In this document: in pieces, positions 1-11,656 of the stretch
How the letters are laid out: the number at the start of each line of letters is the position of its first letter
Position numbering within the stretch: the first letter of the stretch is position 1
From: Chrysomallon squamiferum
Lineage: Eukaryota > Mollusca > Gastropoda > Neomphalida > Peltospiridae
Assembly: GCA_012295275.1 (NCBI GenBank)
Contig: CM022675.1
Coordinates: forward strand, 612,860 to 676,859
Direction of reading: 5' to 3'
DNA length: 64,000 bases
Made by a program: the position numbers and the translations under genes
The notes under the pieces: model-generated
The model's input: only the letters and a program-made list of their open reading frames with translations
Told to the model about the DNA's origin: nothing
Database searches by the model: none

Positions 1-28
1 AGAGAGAGAGAGAGAGAGAGAGAGAGAG
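1..28. repeat. (AG)n microsatellite at window edge
   Basis: Uninterrupted AG dinucleotides run into the left edge of the window, so the full array length is unknown. From here to the GPCR exon at 1944 there is only AT-rich DNA and simple repeats; no further exon of that gene was recognised. Confidence 0.95.
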
Positions 29-588
29 CCAAAAACGTAAAGAAATAAAAATGTTTCTAGTTTGTTTCTTTTCAAATGGCAAATCGATAGATACATTTTC
101 AAATATACCATTAAAAAATGTTGCTAATGATCAATCTATTTTTGTTAAAGGTGGCGGATTTGAAAAAATCTTTAGACCGCTGACTGAATTAATAAAAAGT
201 CGTTGAAATAATATATATATATATTTTTTATAAAAGAAAAAAAGCTAAATTTATATACACTATATATATATTACAAGGTTAAAAAATAATATTAATAATA
301 AAATGAACAAGAACAATGATATTTCATTTTATATTTATTTATTATATATATTTATTATTTCGACCGAAAGACGGCGCTGTCACTGACTGACTTTTTGTCC
401 CTTTCGTTGTGAATGGTCACATACATATTTCTCTACTCTGAATATAATTACGTTACTTTGGCATTTCCATTAAGGATATTAATTTCAGAAATGTTTATGA
501 CTTGTGTCAAGCTAAACTAAATAGAGAACAACAATGAGAAAAAGAGTGGAACGTTCGGGCGTTAATGAATAGATGAATCGATCAATAT

Positions 589-631
589 GGAGACAGACAG
601 ACAGACATACTTACAGACAAATATAGGGAGG

Positions 632-663
<32 letters not shown>

Positions 664-700
664 TAGGGAGGGACAGACAGACAGACAGACAGAAGACAAC
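589..700. repeat. (ACAG)n tetranucleotide array
   Basis: Several blocks of ACAG/GACA tetranucleotides are interrupted by two copies of an AGGGAGGGACAG-like phrase. This is a simple-sequence array with no coding meaning. Confidence 0.85.
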
Positions 701-787
701 AGACATCTAAAGTTATGAATGAACGGACGGGTTGAAAGGGATTGAGGGATAGATGTTTGTGTTTAATATAGTCAGAGCAGCTCAGCG

Positions 788-1087
788 AGTGCGTGTGTGT
801 GTGTGTGTGCGTGTGTGTGTGCGTGTGTGTTTGTGTGTGTGTGCGCGCGTGTGTCTGTTTATGAATGTATGTATTAGTAAGTAACATAACCTCACAAATG
901 TCAGATGCCACTGCTGAGACTTGAACCCACGACACACGGATCATTCTACGATATCACTCGGACACCAAGACAACCTTATTGTGTGAGTGCAGTGTGTGTG
1001 ACCTGTGAGTGTGCGTGTGTACCTGTGTGTGTGTGCGCGCGCGTGTGTGTTTGTGTGTGTGTGTGGGTGTGGGTGTACGTGTGTCTG
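788..1087. repeat. GT-rich microsatellites
   Basis: Two imperfect GT arrays (about 788-856 and 1008-1087) flank a short unique stretch. All open frames here are low-complexity translations of the dinucleotides. Confidence 0.85.
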
Positions 1088-1420
1088 TATTTTACAAAAA
1101 TGTAATATTAAACTGAAACCTGCATCCAGGTTAATTTCTACGTCTTCCAATATTTCGTTACATCCATCCATCAATCCATCCATATTCTGTTTGTTTCTTC
1201 TTAATCTGCAGTAACACAACACTGGTGGACACAATGAAACCGTTTCTGTTATTTCGACATTTGATTCATATTTGTCGTGTTGACGTGATGTAGTGCGTGT
1301 GAGAAATAATTAAGAATCTTTGTAAGTTTTGCTGTATCGGGTTTCTGTCAGTTTCTCTTATTTCAAGTTTCCTCGTCTTTTGTCTTTTCACAAAGTCTTA
1401 ATATATCACACAGCCGAACA

Positions 1421-1422
<2 letters not shown>

Positions 1423-1506
<84 letters not shown>

Positions 1507-1526
1507 GACAGAGACAGAGACAGAGA
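1423..1526. repeat. Compound (GT)n(GA)n(CAGAGA)n microsatellite
   Basis: A perfect GT run passes directly into GA and then into CAGAGA hexamers. A separate (AC)n run lies at about 1693-1729. Both are within the presumed first intron of the GPCR gene. Confidence 0.95.
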
Positions 1527-1696
1527 CCTACACACATGTCTGAAATATGTGTGCATGTGTAGATGCATACTACCTGTATGTGTGTGTATGTGTATGTGTA
1601 AAATATGTTCTCAGAAATATATTTATCCACACATATACATATATATACAATTAAGTACGTACATACATATACACATACATACAAGTATGTATTCAA

Positions 1697-1731
<35 letters not shown>

Positions 1732-1943
1732 ACGGTTCATTTTGTATTTGACAACAAATGCTAATTTAAAAATGACATAAAATATTTACATGAAAAATAC
1801 ATACATACATATATACAAATCTACATACGTACGTATATACATACCTATATACATATATACCTTTATGCATGTATGAATGTATGTATGAAAGTGTTTATTT
1901 AATACGTATATACAGTGTATGTGCACGAATGATGTTTACTTAC

Positions 1944-2119
1944 CCTAGATTTAACACAAAGCCGTTGGCTACATTTCGTATTTTCTTGTAGCCTATGATG
2001 GCGCTGAGAACAAGAAGATTTCCAGGAATTCCCAAAGCGCTGATGAGAGCCAGGGACCCGAGTTCGAAACCCAGCTCCACCGGCGTCCGTTCATCTGCGA
2101 CTTCGGATGTATTCGCCAT
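1944..2119 (-). CDS. First coding exon of a class A (rhodopsin-like) GPCR
   Basis: The exon encodes the extracellular N terminus, the first transmembrane helix and the first intracellular loop of a G-protein-coupled receptor. It reads MANTSEVADERTP, then a hydrophobic helix containing GIPGNLLVLSAIIGY, then KKIRNVANGFVLNL. The GN pair matches the conserved asparagine of helix 1, and NGFVLNL matches the start of helix 2 in rhodopsin-family receptors. The start ATG (2119-2117) has a purine-rich upstream context and is followed by GCG. The exon ends at a strong donor, GG|GTAAGT, in phase 2. Helices 2-7 must lie beyond position 1 or in an unrecognised part of 1-1943. The subfamily cannot be decided from one helix; orphan, amine or peptide receptor types are all possible. 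Confidence 0.75.
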
Positions 2120-2339
2120 TTTCTTTTTTTTTTGTTCTCTTTCGTTTTCAGTCTTCCACTGCGATAATACAGTTTAACTTTATTCTCGTCATGTTTGTTT
2201 GTCCTCAGTAATTTTGTCACTTGGAGAATTGTAAGATTAAAAAGGCACGAATGTTTTACATCCACGCAAAAATGTCTAATAATAAATTTTGCAAAACTTC
2301 CGATATTTTTAGAGAAAAAAAAATCCAGGGGACAGAATG

Positions 2340-2690
2340 AACAGGATTCTAATGCGTATATTTTCAGTTTTCTAAAATCTATTTATTCTCACAGTTTTTT
2401 AAAATCTATCTATTCTCACTGAATCCAATATAGGAAACAGAATTCATGATATTCTAAAATCTACATATTCTCAGAGAATTTAAACCAGAGAAGTGAGTTC
2501 ACCACAATATAAAAAATCTGTGCATTCAGAAAACAATCCAGTGCAACAAAAAAAATTCGTAAACAATATTCTTAGAGAATTCAGTCTAAGGAGCTCAGTT
2601 CACGATATTGTAAGATGAACACAGTCTCGTAAAATTCAGTCCAGTGAAGAAGAAATCTCAATATTCAACGAGACAAAATAATTCACACGA
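2340..2690. repeat. Diverged tandem repeat upstream of the GPCR exon
   Basis: Phrases like CTAAAATCTA..ATTCTCA followed by GAATTCAGTCCA and TTCACGATAT recur four to five times with heavy divergence. The array lies just 5' of the GPCR coding start and could overlap its promoter or 5' UTR. Confidence 0.55.
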
Positions 2691-3011
2691 TGTCTTTCCG
2701 GTTCACAGTTACGTAAATTTTGCTGTGACGTAAACTGCACGTAAGAACAATGTCCCTCGATATCAGTTAGCAACGTGAGTTTAGAAAATTAGCGCGTCAT
2801 GAAACGTGATTATCTGTTAACGAGAGACACACTTTTGCTTTGTTCTGCAGGCGACCAGTCTCGCTGAATCGTGAGATAGCCGGAAAAATTAGCTCCGAAA
2901 ATCCTCATTAGTTTTCCACTATTTTTGTGTGAATGACTACGGTAAACCTAGAACATTCTACGTATACAGTGCAGTAGTGGTTGAAGTTGTTGTGGTCGTC
3001 GTCGTCGTGGT

Positions 3012-3325
3012 ATGTGCATGAGGGTGACTGTAATGTTCTTGATGATGGTGTCAATAACAACAACAATATTACTACTACTACTGCTACTACTACAACTACT
3101 ACTAATAATAATACAAAAAAATGATAATAATAAATTTACAACAACGACTACTACTACTACTACTACTATTGCAACTACTACAAATAATAATGATAATAAT
3201 AATAAATTTACTACTACTAATACTAATACTAATACTACTACTACTACTAATAATAATAATAATAGTAATAACAACAACAGCTATAATAAGAGCAACAAAA
3301 ATAATAAATAATAATAATAATAATT
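3012..3325. repeat. Compound trinucleotide (TAC/TAA/AAC)n tract
   Basis: About 300 bases of mixed TAC, TAA and AAC triplets. The open frames on both strands are homopolymer-like and not genes. Confidence 0.9.
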
Positions 3326-5251
3326 ACAGGGGAATATCAAAGAAGTTATTACGGAAAGTTAATGACATGGACACGTTGAGATTACCCAGCTAAACCTGCA
3401 CACAACTGCACTCACGCGAAATGACCGTCATCTAGGAAGCAATCAATAACCAAGATAAAAGTACGGAAAACAGATAATAATTACCTGAAAAGTTGAATGT
3501 TGTTATTAAAGTCATGTCTTGCTTAATTACGATTGGCGTGATGACACAGGTAAACGAGTTGATAATAATACCTGTTCAGGTAATCTTCGTCAGACTGCCG
3601 TTTGTAACAAAGAAAACAAACAGGCATTGAAAAACGTAACAATGGTTAGACGGAAAGAGAGTAAAAGAAAGAAAGAAAGGCAGACATACAGACATAGAGA
3701 CAGATATACAGACAGACACACAGAGACAGACGAAGCGACGGTGGAAGAGTTGAGGTTGGATGGAAGCGCGGACAGAAATACAACGGTTGGATGAACAGAC
3801 AGACAGCGATATTGAACAGCACTGTATGTTTACCTGTTAATCAGCAACGATACTTATCTTTAATATATTCACGCACATTTTTATTGTTTACTTTACAGAA
3901 ATGTGTTTTATTGCTTGTAGTAGAGACACGTGTTTTATTTATTTATTTATTTATTTATTTGTTTTATACAAATGTTTTTATTATTTACTGTGTGAGAAAA
4001 TGTCATTGTTTATTGTTCGAAAACACTGTTATTGTTATACAGAAATGTTTTATTATATATATATATAAAATCATTGTATGTCATAGTAAAATGTATCCAG
4101 GCATCATAACAACAGTACTATGACTGTCATAATCGTTTTCCATCGACGTCATAAAATTGTGTCTAACGTCATAGCAGATTCTCCTGTATGCATAGTGTGT
4201 CACACTGACGTTATAACATAAAAGCCTTTTGCAATGACGTCATAGCAATGTAACAAAATAAAATAAAATAAATAAGTAAAAAATAAATAAATAAATAAAA
4301 TCTAAGGCAATCTCCATATTTTTAATACATAATAATTAACCAAAGAAAGATACCATAGGTTTTAATAAGAAGAAGAACAAGAAGAAGAAGACGAAGACGA
4401 AGAATGGTAGTAGTCGTAACAGAAAATGAAGAAGAAACATAAATAATTATTTTAACAATAATAAACAAAATTACTGTAAACAAACAATTCACTTTCAATT
4501 GTTTATTTGTAACAAAATTCACCAATTTGTATTAACAAAATTTACATAGCAATAAAAGCAGCTTATACATCTTCAAACCTGCTTGTCCCTAGAAAAAACA
4601 CGAATGAATTAAGTGTATATGAGAAGAAATGGGTTTTATGTGTTATTTTTTTTTTTTTTTTTAATCAATGTATTTATCTTTCATTAAATCAGTTTATTTA
4701 ATCATTTATTTATTCATTTTATTTATTTATTTATTATTGTAACGAATACTCCCATATTTTTTAACATTAAAATTAATGACAAAAATAATGAAAGTATTAA
4801 GTTTAGTTTTCTAATTATATTCATTTAACACGTATCCACATATCAAACGTAAATTATAACTATTTACATAATTATTATTCCAGTATATGAAAATAAAAAC
4901 CTATGATGACAAAATAGTTATTTTTCTTATATATATATTTATACATTAGTTTTATTTATTTCATTTTATCATTATTCATAATTAAAATTTTCTTATAGCA
5001 ATGCAGTGGGAACATTGGAATCAAAATAAACAAAAGTCTGCGAATGGGACTTATGTACTTAACAATTTAGATTAATTACAGTCAAGAAAAAAGAAATCAA
5101 AATGTACAGCAATTTTTTGCAATTTTATTTTTTATTTTTTTGTTAATAAATTTTCTTTCTTCATGCAAACAAATCTGATGAAAATGGAATGCTTACAGCC
5201 AACACACACAAACCGATTCATGCACATTTGTACAAAATAACAGGGATCTAT

Positions 5252-5254
<3 letters not shown>

Positions 5255-5286
<32 letters not shown>

Positions 5287-5407
5287 AGCCATTAATATTT
5301 AAAACATAAATACTGTTTACAATTGAAGCTTATAATACGAATGAAATAAAATATTTAATTTACAGATGTATGACAGTGCGTTCATGGTCTTATGGTTGTT
5401 GCTTTTA

Positions 5408-5450
<43 letters not shown>

Positions 5451-5952
5451 GCAGTAGTATAGTAGTAATAATAATAATAATAGCAGTAGTATAGTAGTAA
5501 TAATAATAATAATAGCAGTATAGTAGTAATAATAATAATAGCAGTAGTAGTAGTTATAGTGGTGGTAGTAGTAGTAAGAATAATAATAATAATAACTACA
5601 TGTAGCAAAACATTCTTGTCTATTTAATCTATATAGATGTTATCTATAAAACACAATTAGCTAAAGGTATGTTCACACATTGTAACTTATTGTAAATGAA
5701 TCATATACACTGGACACAAATGTTCATGTTTTCATTATTACAAGTTCAGTCCAAGTTGTAATGATTAGAATAAACTATGTAATTCATAATTATTATTTTT
5801 TTTTAATTATATTATTATTACTTTCATTATTTTTGTTGTTGTGGTTGTTTCTTTATAAATTTTAATTTTTATTGTGAAACAAGTTGTATGTTCATATTAT
5901 GACTGCAATAGTTGTTAATATTTGTCATGAAAAATATTACTGATTATTATCA

Positions 5953-6015
<63 letters not shown>
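5255..6015. repeat. AAT/AGT and ATT trinucleotide arrays
   Basis: Three arrays: (AAT)n near 5255, a compound AAT/AGT array at about 5409-5595 with a repeated GCAGTAGTATAGTAGT phrase, and a pure (ATT)n near 5948-6015. Confidence 0.9.
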
Positions 6016-7465
6016 GTAATTAAGGCTAAGTACAATAACAAGTCTGCATTATGAAATTATTATTACTACTTTTTTGTTTTTATATTTTTCATGGCTTATC
6101 TTTTGCAATATAAAGAGAACATGAACATGACTGTATATATATAATTATATATATATATATAAAATTCCCAATTTCAGATTTTGCAGAATTCAGCTTTACA
6201 AAAAGTCTAAGTAAAATTACAAACCTGACAATGTATAAAACAATTACATTCCCTCATTTAATACAACCTTTAGAAAAAATTATTTGTTTTTATCATTATA
6301 AATACAAATGTACACACACAGTTATTTAAAAACATGTTATATGATAACATGGTGTTGATATAAAATTTTTTTTTTTTTTATCATAATGGCATAAATTCTA
6401 AAACAAGAATGTATGTGTATGCATGTGTCTGTATGCACACACACGTTTGTGTGTATGTGTGTGTGACTTAACCTTAATTCTTGCTTTAACTGATTTTATG
6501 TTTTATTCAAATATCAAGTGTGCGTATTAAGATGCTGTTAAATAACAACAGGTCATCATCATCATCTTGAAAAATACATCACTGTCCATACAGTCATCAT
6601 CAAACTACAGAAGTTTAAAATTAAAACTTATACCAAACATTAAAATTGTTTCTGTAATTATTTTTAATTGCGTAGGTAACATTTACATTTAGAAAAATTC
6701 ATATCAAGAAATATTATAAGAGAATATAAGTATATTATAATTTACAAGTCCCATAGAAAAATAAAAAAGTGGTGCTGTATTATTTGTAAGTACTATTCAA
6801 ACTTAATAATACTTTAAAAAAATATTCATAATACTTCTGAAAAGCTATGAAAATTAAATGTGTTAATGCCAAATTATTTGTTTTATATGTATGTGTGTGT
6901 ATGTGTGTGTATGTGTCATGACTTAACAGTTCAAATAAGAAAGTTAAAAAAAGGTTTTAATTTTATGAAATATTTCAAATTAAATGAAAATACAGCCATG
7001 TTGCTGCAATTTATAAAAAAAAAAAAAAAAAAAAAAAAATTAACTGACAATTTATTCTTCCCTAAATAACTATATAAAAAAAAAAAAGTAATTAAAAAAA
7101 TTTTTTAAAAACTTTTGGACCAGAAACCGACTCATAAATTAAAACAATAAAAAAAAATAATAATAATAATTTTAATCAGAATACATGTTGTTACAACAAA
7201 TGGAAACATTTTGGGTTTTTACCTCTGTGAGTCATTTGAAACGTGAGTTTTGTTGAAACAAAGTCAGCCATTCAACACACTTTCTTCACAAACACACACA
7301 AACACAAGAGATCAACACATTAAACATCTCATACACAGCTTCACCCCACACCCCACAAACTACCAACACATTTCACTAATTTCTAAATTTCACCAAGTAA
7401 CGTAAAATTATTTAACACTGGGAATAATTATTAAATTTCATTTCTTTTTTTTTTTTATTTCTGTC

Positions 7466-7471
7466 TTTATT
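7466..7471 (-). terminator. STT3B: Candidate poly(A) signal of STT3B
   Basis: AATAAA on the minus strand about 160 bases below the STT3B stop codon. A second AATAAA lies at 7459-7454. The region is so AT-rich that chance hexamers are expected, so the true 3' end is not proven. Confidence 0.35.
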
Positions 7472-7628
7472 AAGTGTTTTCTTTTCCTGTGTTTTAATGG
7501 AAAAAAAAACAAAAAAAACACAAATTCTTCTTCTTTGGTCTTTCTGACATTAAAACGTATTCACAGAAACACACATCATTTTATATAACGTCATCGAACT
7601 GTCAAATCTTTCTGTAGTCCACAAAACT

Positions 7629-7706
7629 TCAGTGCTTCTTTGATTTTTTTATTCCTTTCTTTACTTTAGGTTTGTATTTTATCAAGCCCGTCTTTCTTTT
7701 TGTGCT
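7629..7706 (-). CDS. STT3B: STT3B exon 17 (C-terminal lysine-rich tail, stop)
   Basis: A 78-base terminal coding exon reading [18 protein letters not shown] then IKKSKKH and TGA. It aligns by eye with the human tail TKRKRGYIK...KKGKKISKK. The acceptor is excellent: a long pyrimidine run then TTGCAG|AGC. It is easily missed because it is short and 1.7 kb from exon 16, beyond the minisatellite. Confidence 0.88.
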   Translation of the reverse strand, partial: STKRKTGLIKYKPKVKKGIKKSKKH

Positions 7707-7941
7707 CTGCAATGAAAAAAAAGAAAGAAAAGAATGTATAAATATTTACAAAAGTGACGAAAGGAGAGAAAAAGAATTTAATATTTTAATCTGTGACAGG
7801 AAACATTAAGATAAAAACTTCGACAAATGAATAATGAAATGAAAGAAATGGAAAATATCAATCAGATTTAATAAATAAAATAATAATAGAACAGCTTAAA
7901 CTTCTAAACAAATGTAACTAGTTAAAAAGAGACAAGTCAGG

Positions 7942-8037
<96 letters not shown>

Positions 8038-10772
8038 GTAATGGCTGATAACTGTGTTTTTATATTTAATTTTATATAAAAGAGACAGAAGACAGAGATG
8101 ATTCTATACATAAAAGAGACAGAAGACAGAGATGATTCTATACATAAAAGAGACAGAAGACAGAGATGAATCTATACATAAAAGAAACAGAAGACAGAGA
8201 TGAATCTATACATAAAAGAGACAGAAGACAGAGATGATTCTATACATAAAAGAAACAGAAGACAGAGATGAATCTATACATAAAAGAGACAGAAGACAGA
8301 GATGATTCTATACATAAAAGAAACAGAAGACAGAGATGATTCTATACATAAAAGAGACAGAAGACAGAGATGATTCTATACATAAAAGAGACAGAAGACA
8401 GAGATGATTCTATACATAAAAGAAACAGAAGACAGAGATGATTCTATACATAAAAGAGACAGAAGACAGAGATGATTCTATACATAAGAGACAGAAGACA
8501 GAGATGATTCTATACATAAAAGAAACAGAAGACAGAGATGATTCTATACATAAAAGAGACAGAAGACAGAGATGAATCTATACATAAAAGAGACAGAAGA
8601 CAGAGATGAATCTATACATAAAAGAAACAGAAGACAGAGATGATTCTATACATAAAAGAGACAGAAGACAGAGATGAATCTATACATAAGAGACAGAAGA
8701 CAGAGATGATTCTATACATAAAAGAGACAGAAGACAGAGATGATTCTATACATAAAAGAAACAGAAGACAGAGATGATTCTATACATAAAAGAGACAGAA
8801 GACAGAGATGATTCTATACATAAAAGAAACAGAAGACAGAGATGATTCTATACATAAGAGACAGAAGACAGAGATGATTCTATACATAAAAGAGACAGAA
8901 GACAGAGATGATTCTATACATAAAAGAGACAGAAGACAGAGATGATTCTATACATAAAAGAGACAGAAGACAGAGATGATTCTATACATAAAAGAGACAT
9001 GAACACAGAGATGATTCTATACATAAGAGACAGAAGACAGAGATGAATCTATACATAAAAGAGACAGAAGACAGAGATGATTCTATACATAAAAGAGACA
9101 GAAGACAGAGATGATTCTATACATAAAGAGACATGAACACAGAGATGATTCTATACATAAGAGACAGAAGACAGAGATGAATCTATACATAAAAGAGACA
9201 GAAGACAGAGATGATTCTATACATAAAAGAGACAGAAGACAGAGATGATTCTATACATAAAAGAGACAGAAGACAGAGATGATTCTATATATAAAAGAGA
9301 CATGCACACAGAGATGATTCTATACATAAAAGAGACATGCACACAGAGATGATTCTCAGACTGGTAACAGATCCGAGACAGAACCTTTTTATACTTTTTC
9401 CGTGGCGACTTTTTGAAAGGTTTCTTCGGTTTTTTGATGGTTTCGCGGTTCTCTGGTTTCAGCACGCGGTAGATTCGAACCAGCCAGTGTTCTGTGGTGT
9501 AAGCCTCTTCCAAGTGTTCCAGCTCAAATTCCTTGTTTCCTATTTCCACTCCTCGAGTTCTGTCGAATCCTGAAGGAGTCCGGAAATCCAGCTGAAATTG
9601 TGTGTGTTTGTATGTTACTCACGATCTAGTTAAATTGTTAGTTTAAAAATAGGTGTGTGTGTGTGTTTGTATGTTACTGCCGGTTTAGTTAAATTGTAAG
9701 TTTAAAAATAGGTGTGTGTATGTGTGTGTGTTTGTATGTTACTGCCGGTTTAGTTAAATTAATAAAATATACTGATTATGAAGATTAGCATGTGCACTTC
9801 AGAATTATATGCTAATTATAATTATTTAAAATAACAACAGCTGTAGGAGAAGTAGTAATTGTAGTAGTTGTTGTAGTGATAGCAGCAGCAGTTGTAGTGA
9901 TAGTGATAATAGTAGCAGTAGTAAAAGTAGCAGATGTATAACGGTGGTGGTAGTAGTAGTTGTTGTAGTTGTAGCTGTATTATCAGCAGTACTAATAGTT
10001 CTAGTATTAGTATTAGTATCAGCACTAGTAGTAACAGTAGTAGTGGTAGTTGTAGTAATAGTAGTAGTGGTAGTTGTAGTAACAGTAGTAGTGGTAGTTG
10101 TAGTAACAGTAGTAGTAGCAGCAACTGGTAACCAATGAACTGCTTGTTTTGCCTGCATGTTAAAATTAAACATATGATTTTTACCTGCAAGTTTAATCAA
10201 AGTACATATTTACCTGTAAAAATGAATAATAAAAGTAAATTTTTACCTGTAACTGTCCAAAGCGGAAGTAAGACAGTTTGTACATCAGACAGTTAAGTAG
10301 AGTTCTAGACCCACCCGCATCCACCCTGAACTCCCCCTGTGGTGTGAAATAGTCACTCTCCTGAAAAAAAAAAAAAACATTTGATATTTTATATTAACAT
10401 TTACTCAAAGAAAACATAAAACGTAAAATACAAAATATTTTATTTTAAGCTGGTAATAATTTTTAATTTGTAGTAAATAAAAATCTATCTGTATTAAATT
10501 AAACAGAAGAAAATCTATTAAATTTAACAAAAAATAATAAAAAAATATATTTAAATGAGAAGTAATAAACTAATAAAAACATGAAATATAATTATTCTGA
10601 TTTTTCATTTTAAACTTATATTTTAAATATTAACTGACAAAAATATAAAAAATAAATATATATATATATATATAGTTTTTAAATATCAAAACTAATGAAC
10701 ACATAAAATATAAAAACAAATCCTGATTTTTCATTTTCAGCATTTAATCATCTTTAATTTGTTATTTATATA

Positions 10773-10803
<31 letters not shown>

Positions 10804-11124
10804 TATGTTTTAACAAAGAAAATATGAAGATTAAATAGAAGACAAAAAGATATCTCTGAATTAATTATTATTATTAAAAATAAAAAAAAAAAAAAAAAAA
10901 AAATACTAACTCGAATGTCTTTGGGATGTTCCCCTTCAGCGATTCTGACCATCCACAAAAACTTGTTGATGTCGTCTCCGGAGTAGCCGATGACACCACC
11001 AAAAATAACGAGGACGTAGTCGACATCCAGCGACTGCATTATCTCATACGCTGCACTCTCGTTTGACGACATCGCCTTGCCAACCTGAACACGACAAACA
11101 CAACTTAGACATAGCTAAATACAG

Positions 11125-11201
<77 letters not shown>

Positions 11202-11614
11202 TAAACATTAACATATATAGATATATTCATGAACACATTTATATACAGACTTATATACACATTACTGCAATATAAAAATATAATCTAATAAATGGAACTC
11301 TACATTTAAAAAAGCCTAACAAAATATAAAGAAACTGTTAATTGTGATTAAATATTAAAATTGTCATATCATGATTGTTTCCTTTTTACATCAATATTAG
11401 ACATTTTAGCAGTAGTAGTTGAAACAAATAGTAGTGATGTTGTTGTCATTATTATCACATCAACATCATTATTGTTATTACCATTATTATTATCATTATT
11501 ACTGTTGTTACTGTTATTATTATCATCATCGTCATTATTATTATTATTATTATTATTAACTTTTATCATTACCACTGTTATTATCATTGTTACTGTTATT
11601 GTTATTGCTACTGA

Positions 11615-11656
<42 letters not shown>

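Larger units (their letters stand above)
2700..7465. other. Gene-poor AT-rich stretch between GPCR exon and STT3B
   Basis: No exon was found here on either strand. It holds simple repeats (ATTT runs near 3940, AAT/AGT triplets at 5255-6015), several TGACGTCA-like CRE half-sites around 4110-4240, and poly-A/T runs. The part nearest 7.5 kb may be 3' UTR of STT3B. The part nearest 2.1-2.9 kb may be the GPCR promoter. Confidence 0.6.

Noticed and set aside
3012-3311. Open frames of Thr/Asn or Leu/Ile runs
   Set aside because: They are triplet-repeat artefacts, as are the similar frames at 9822-10200, 11361-11684, 23408-23695 and 5405-5608.
8075-9357. CRISPR-like appearance of regular short repeats
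   Set aside because: There are no unique spacers; units abut directly as a minisatellite, and the genome is eukaryotic.
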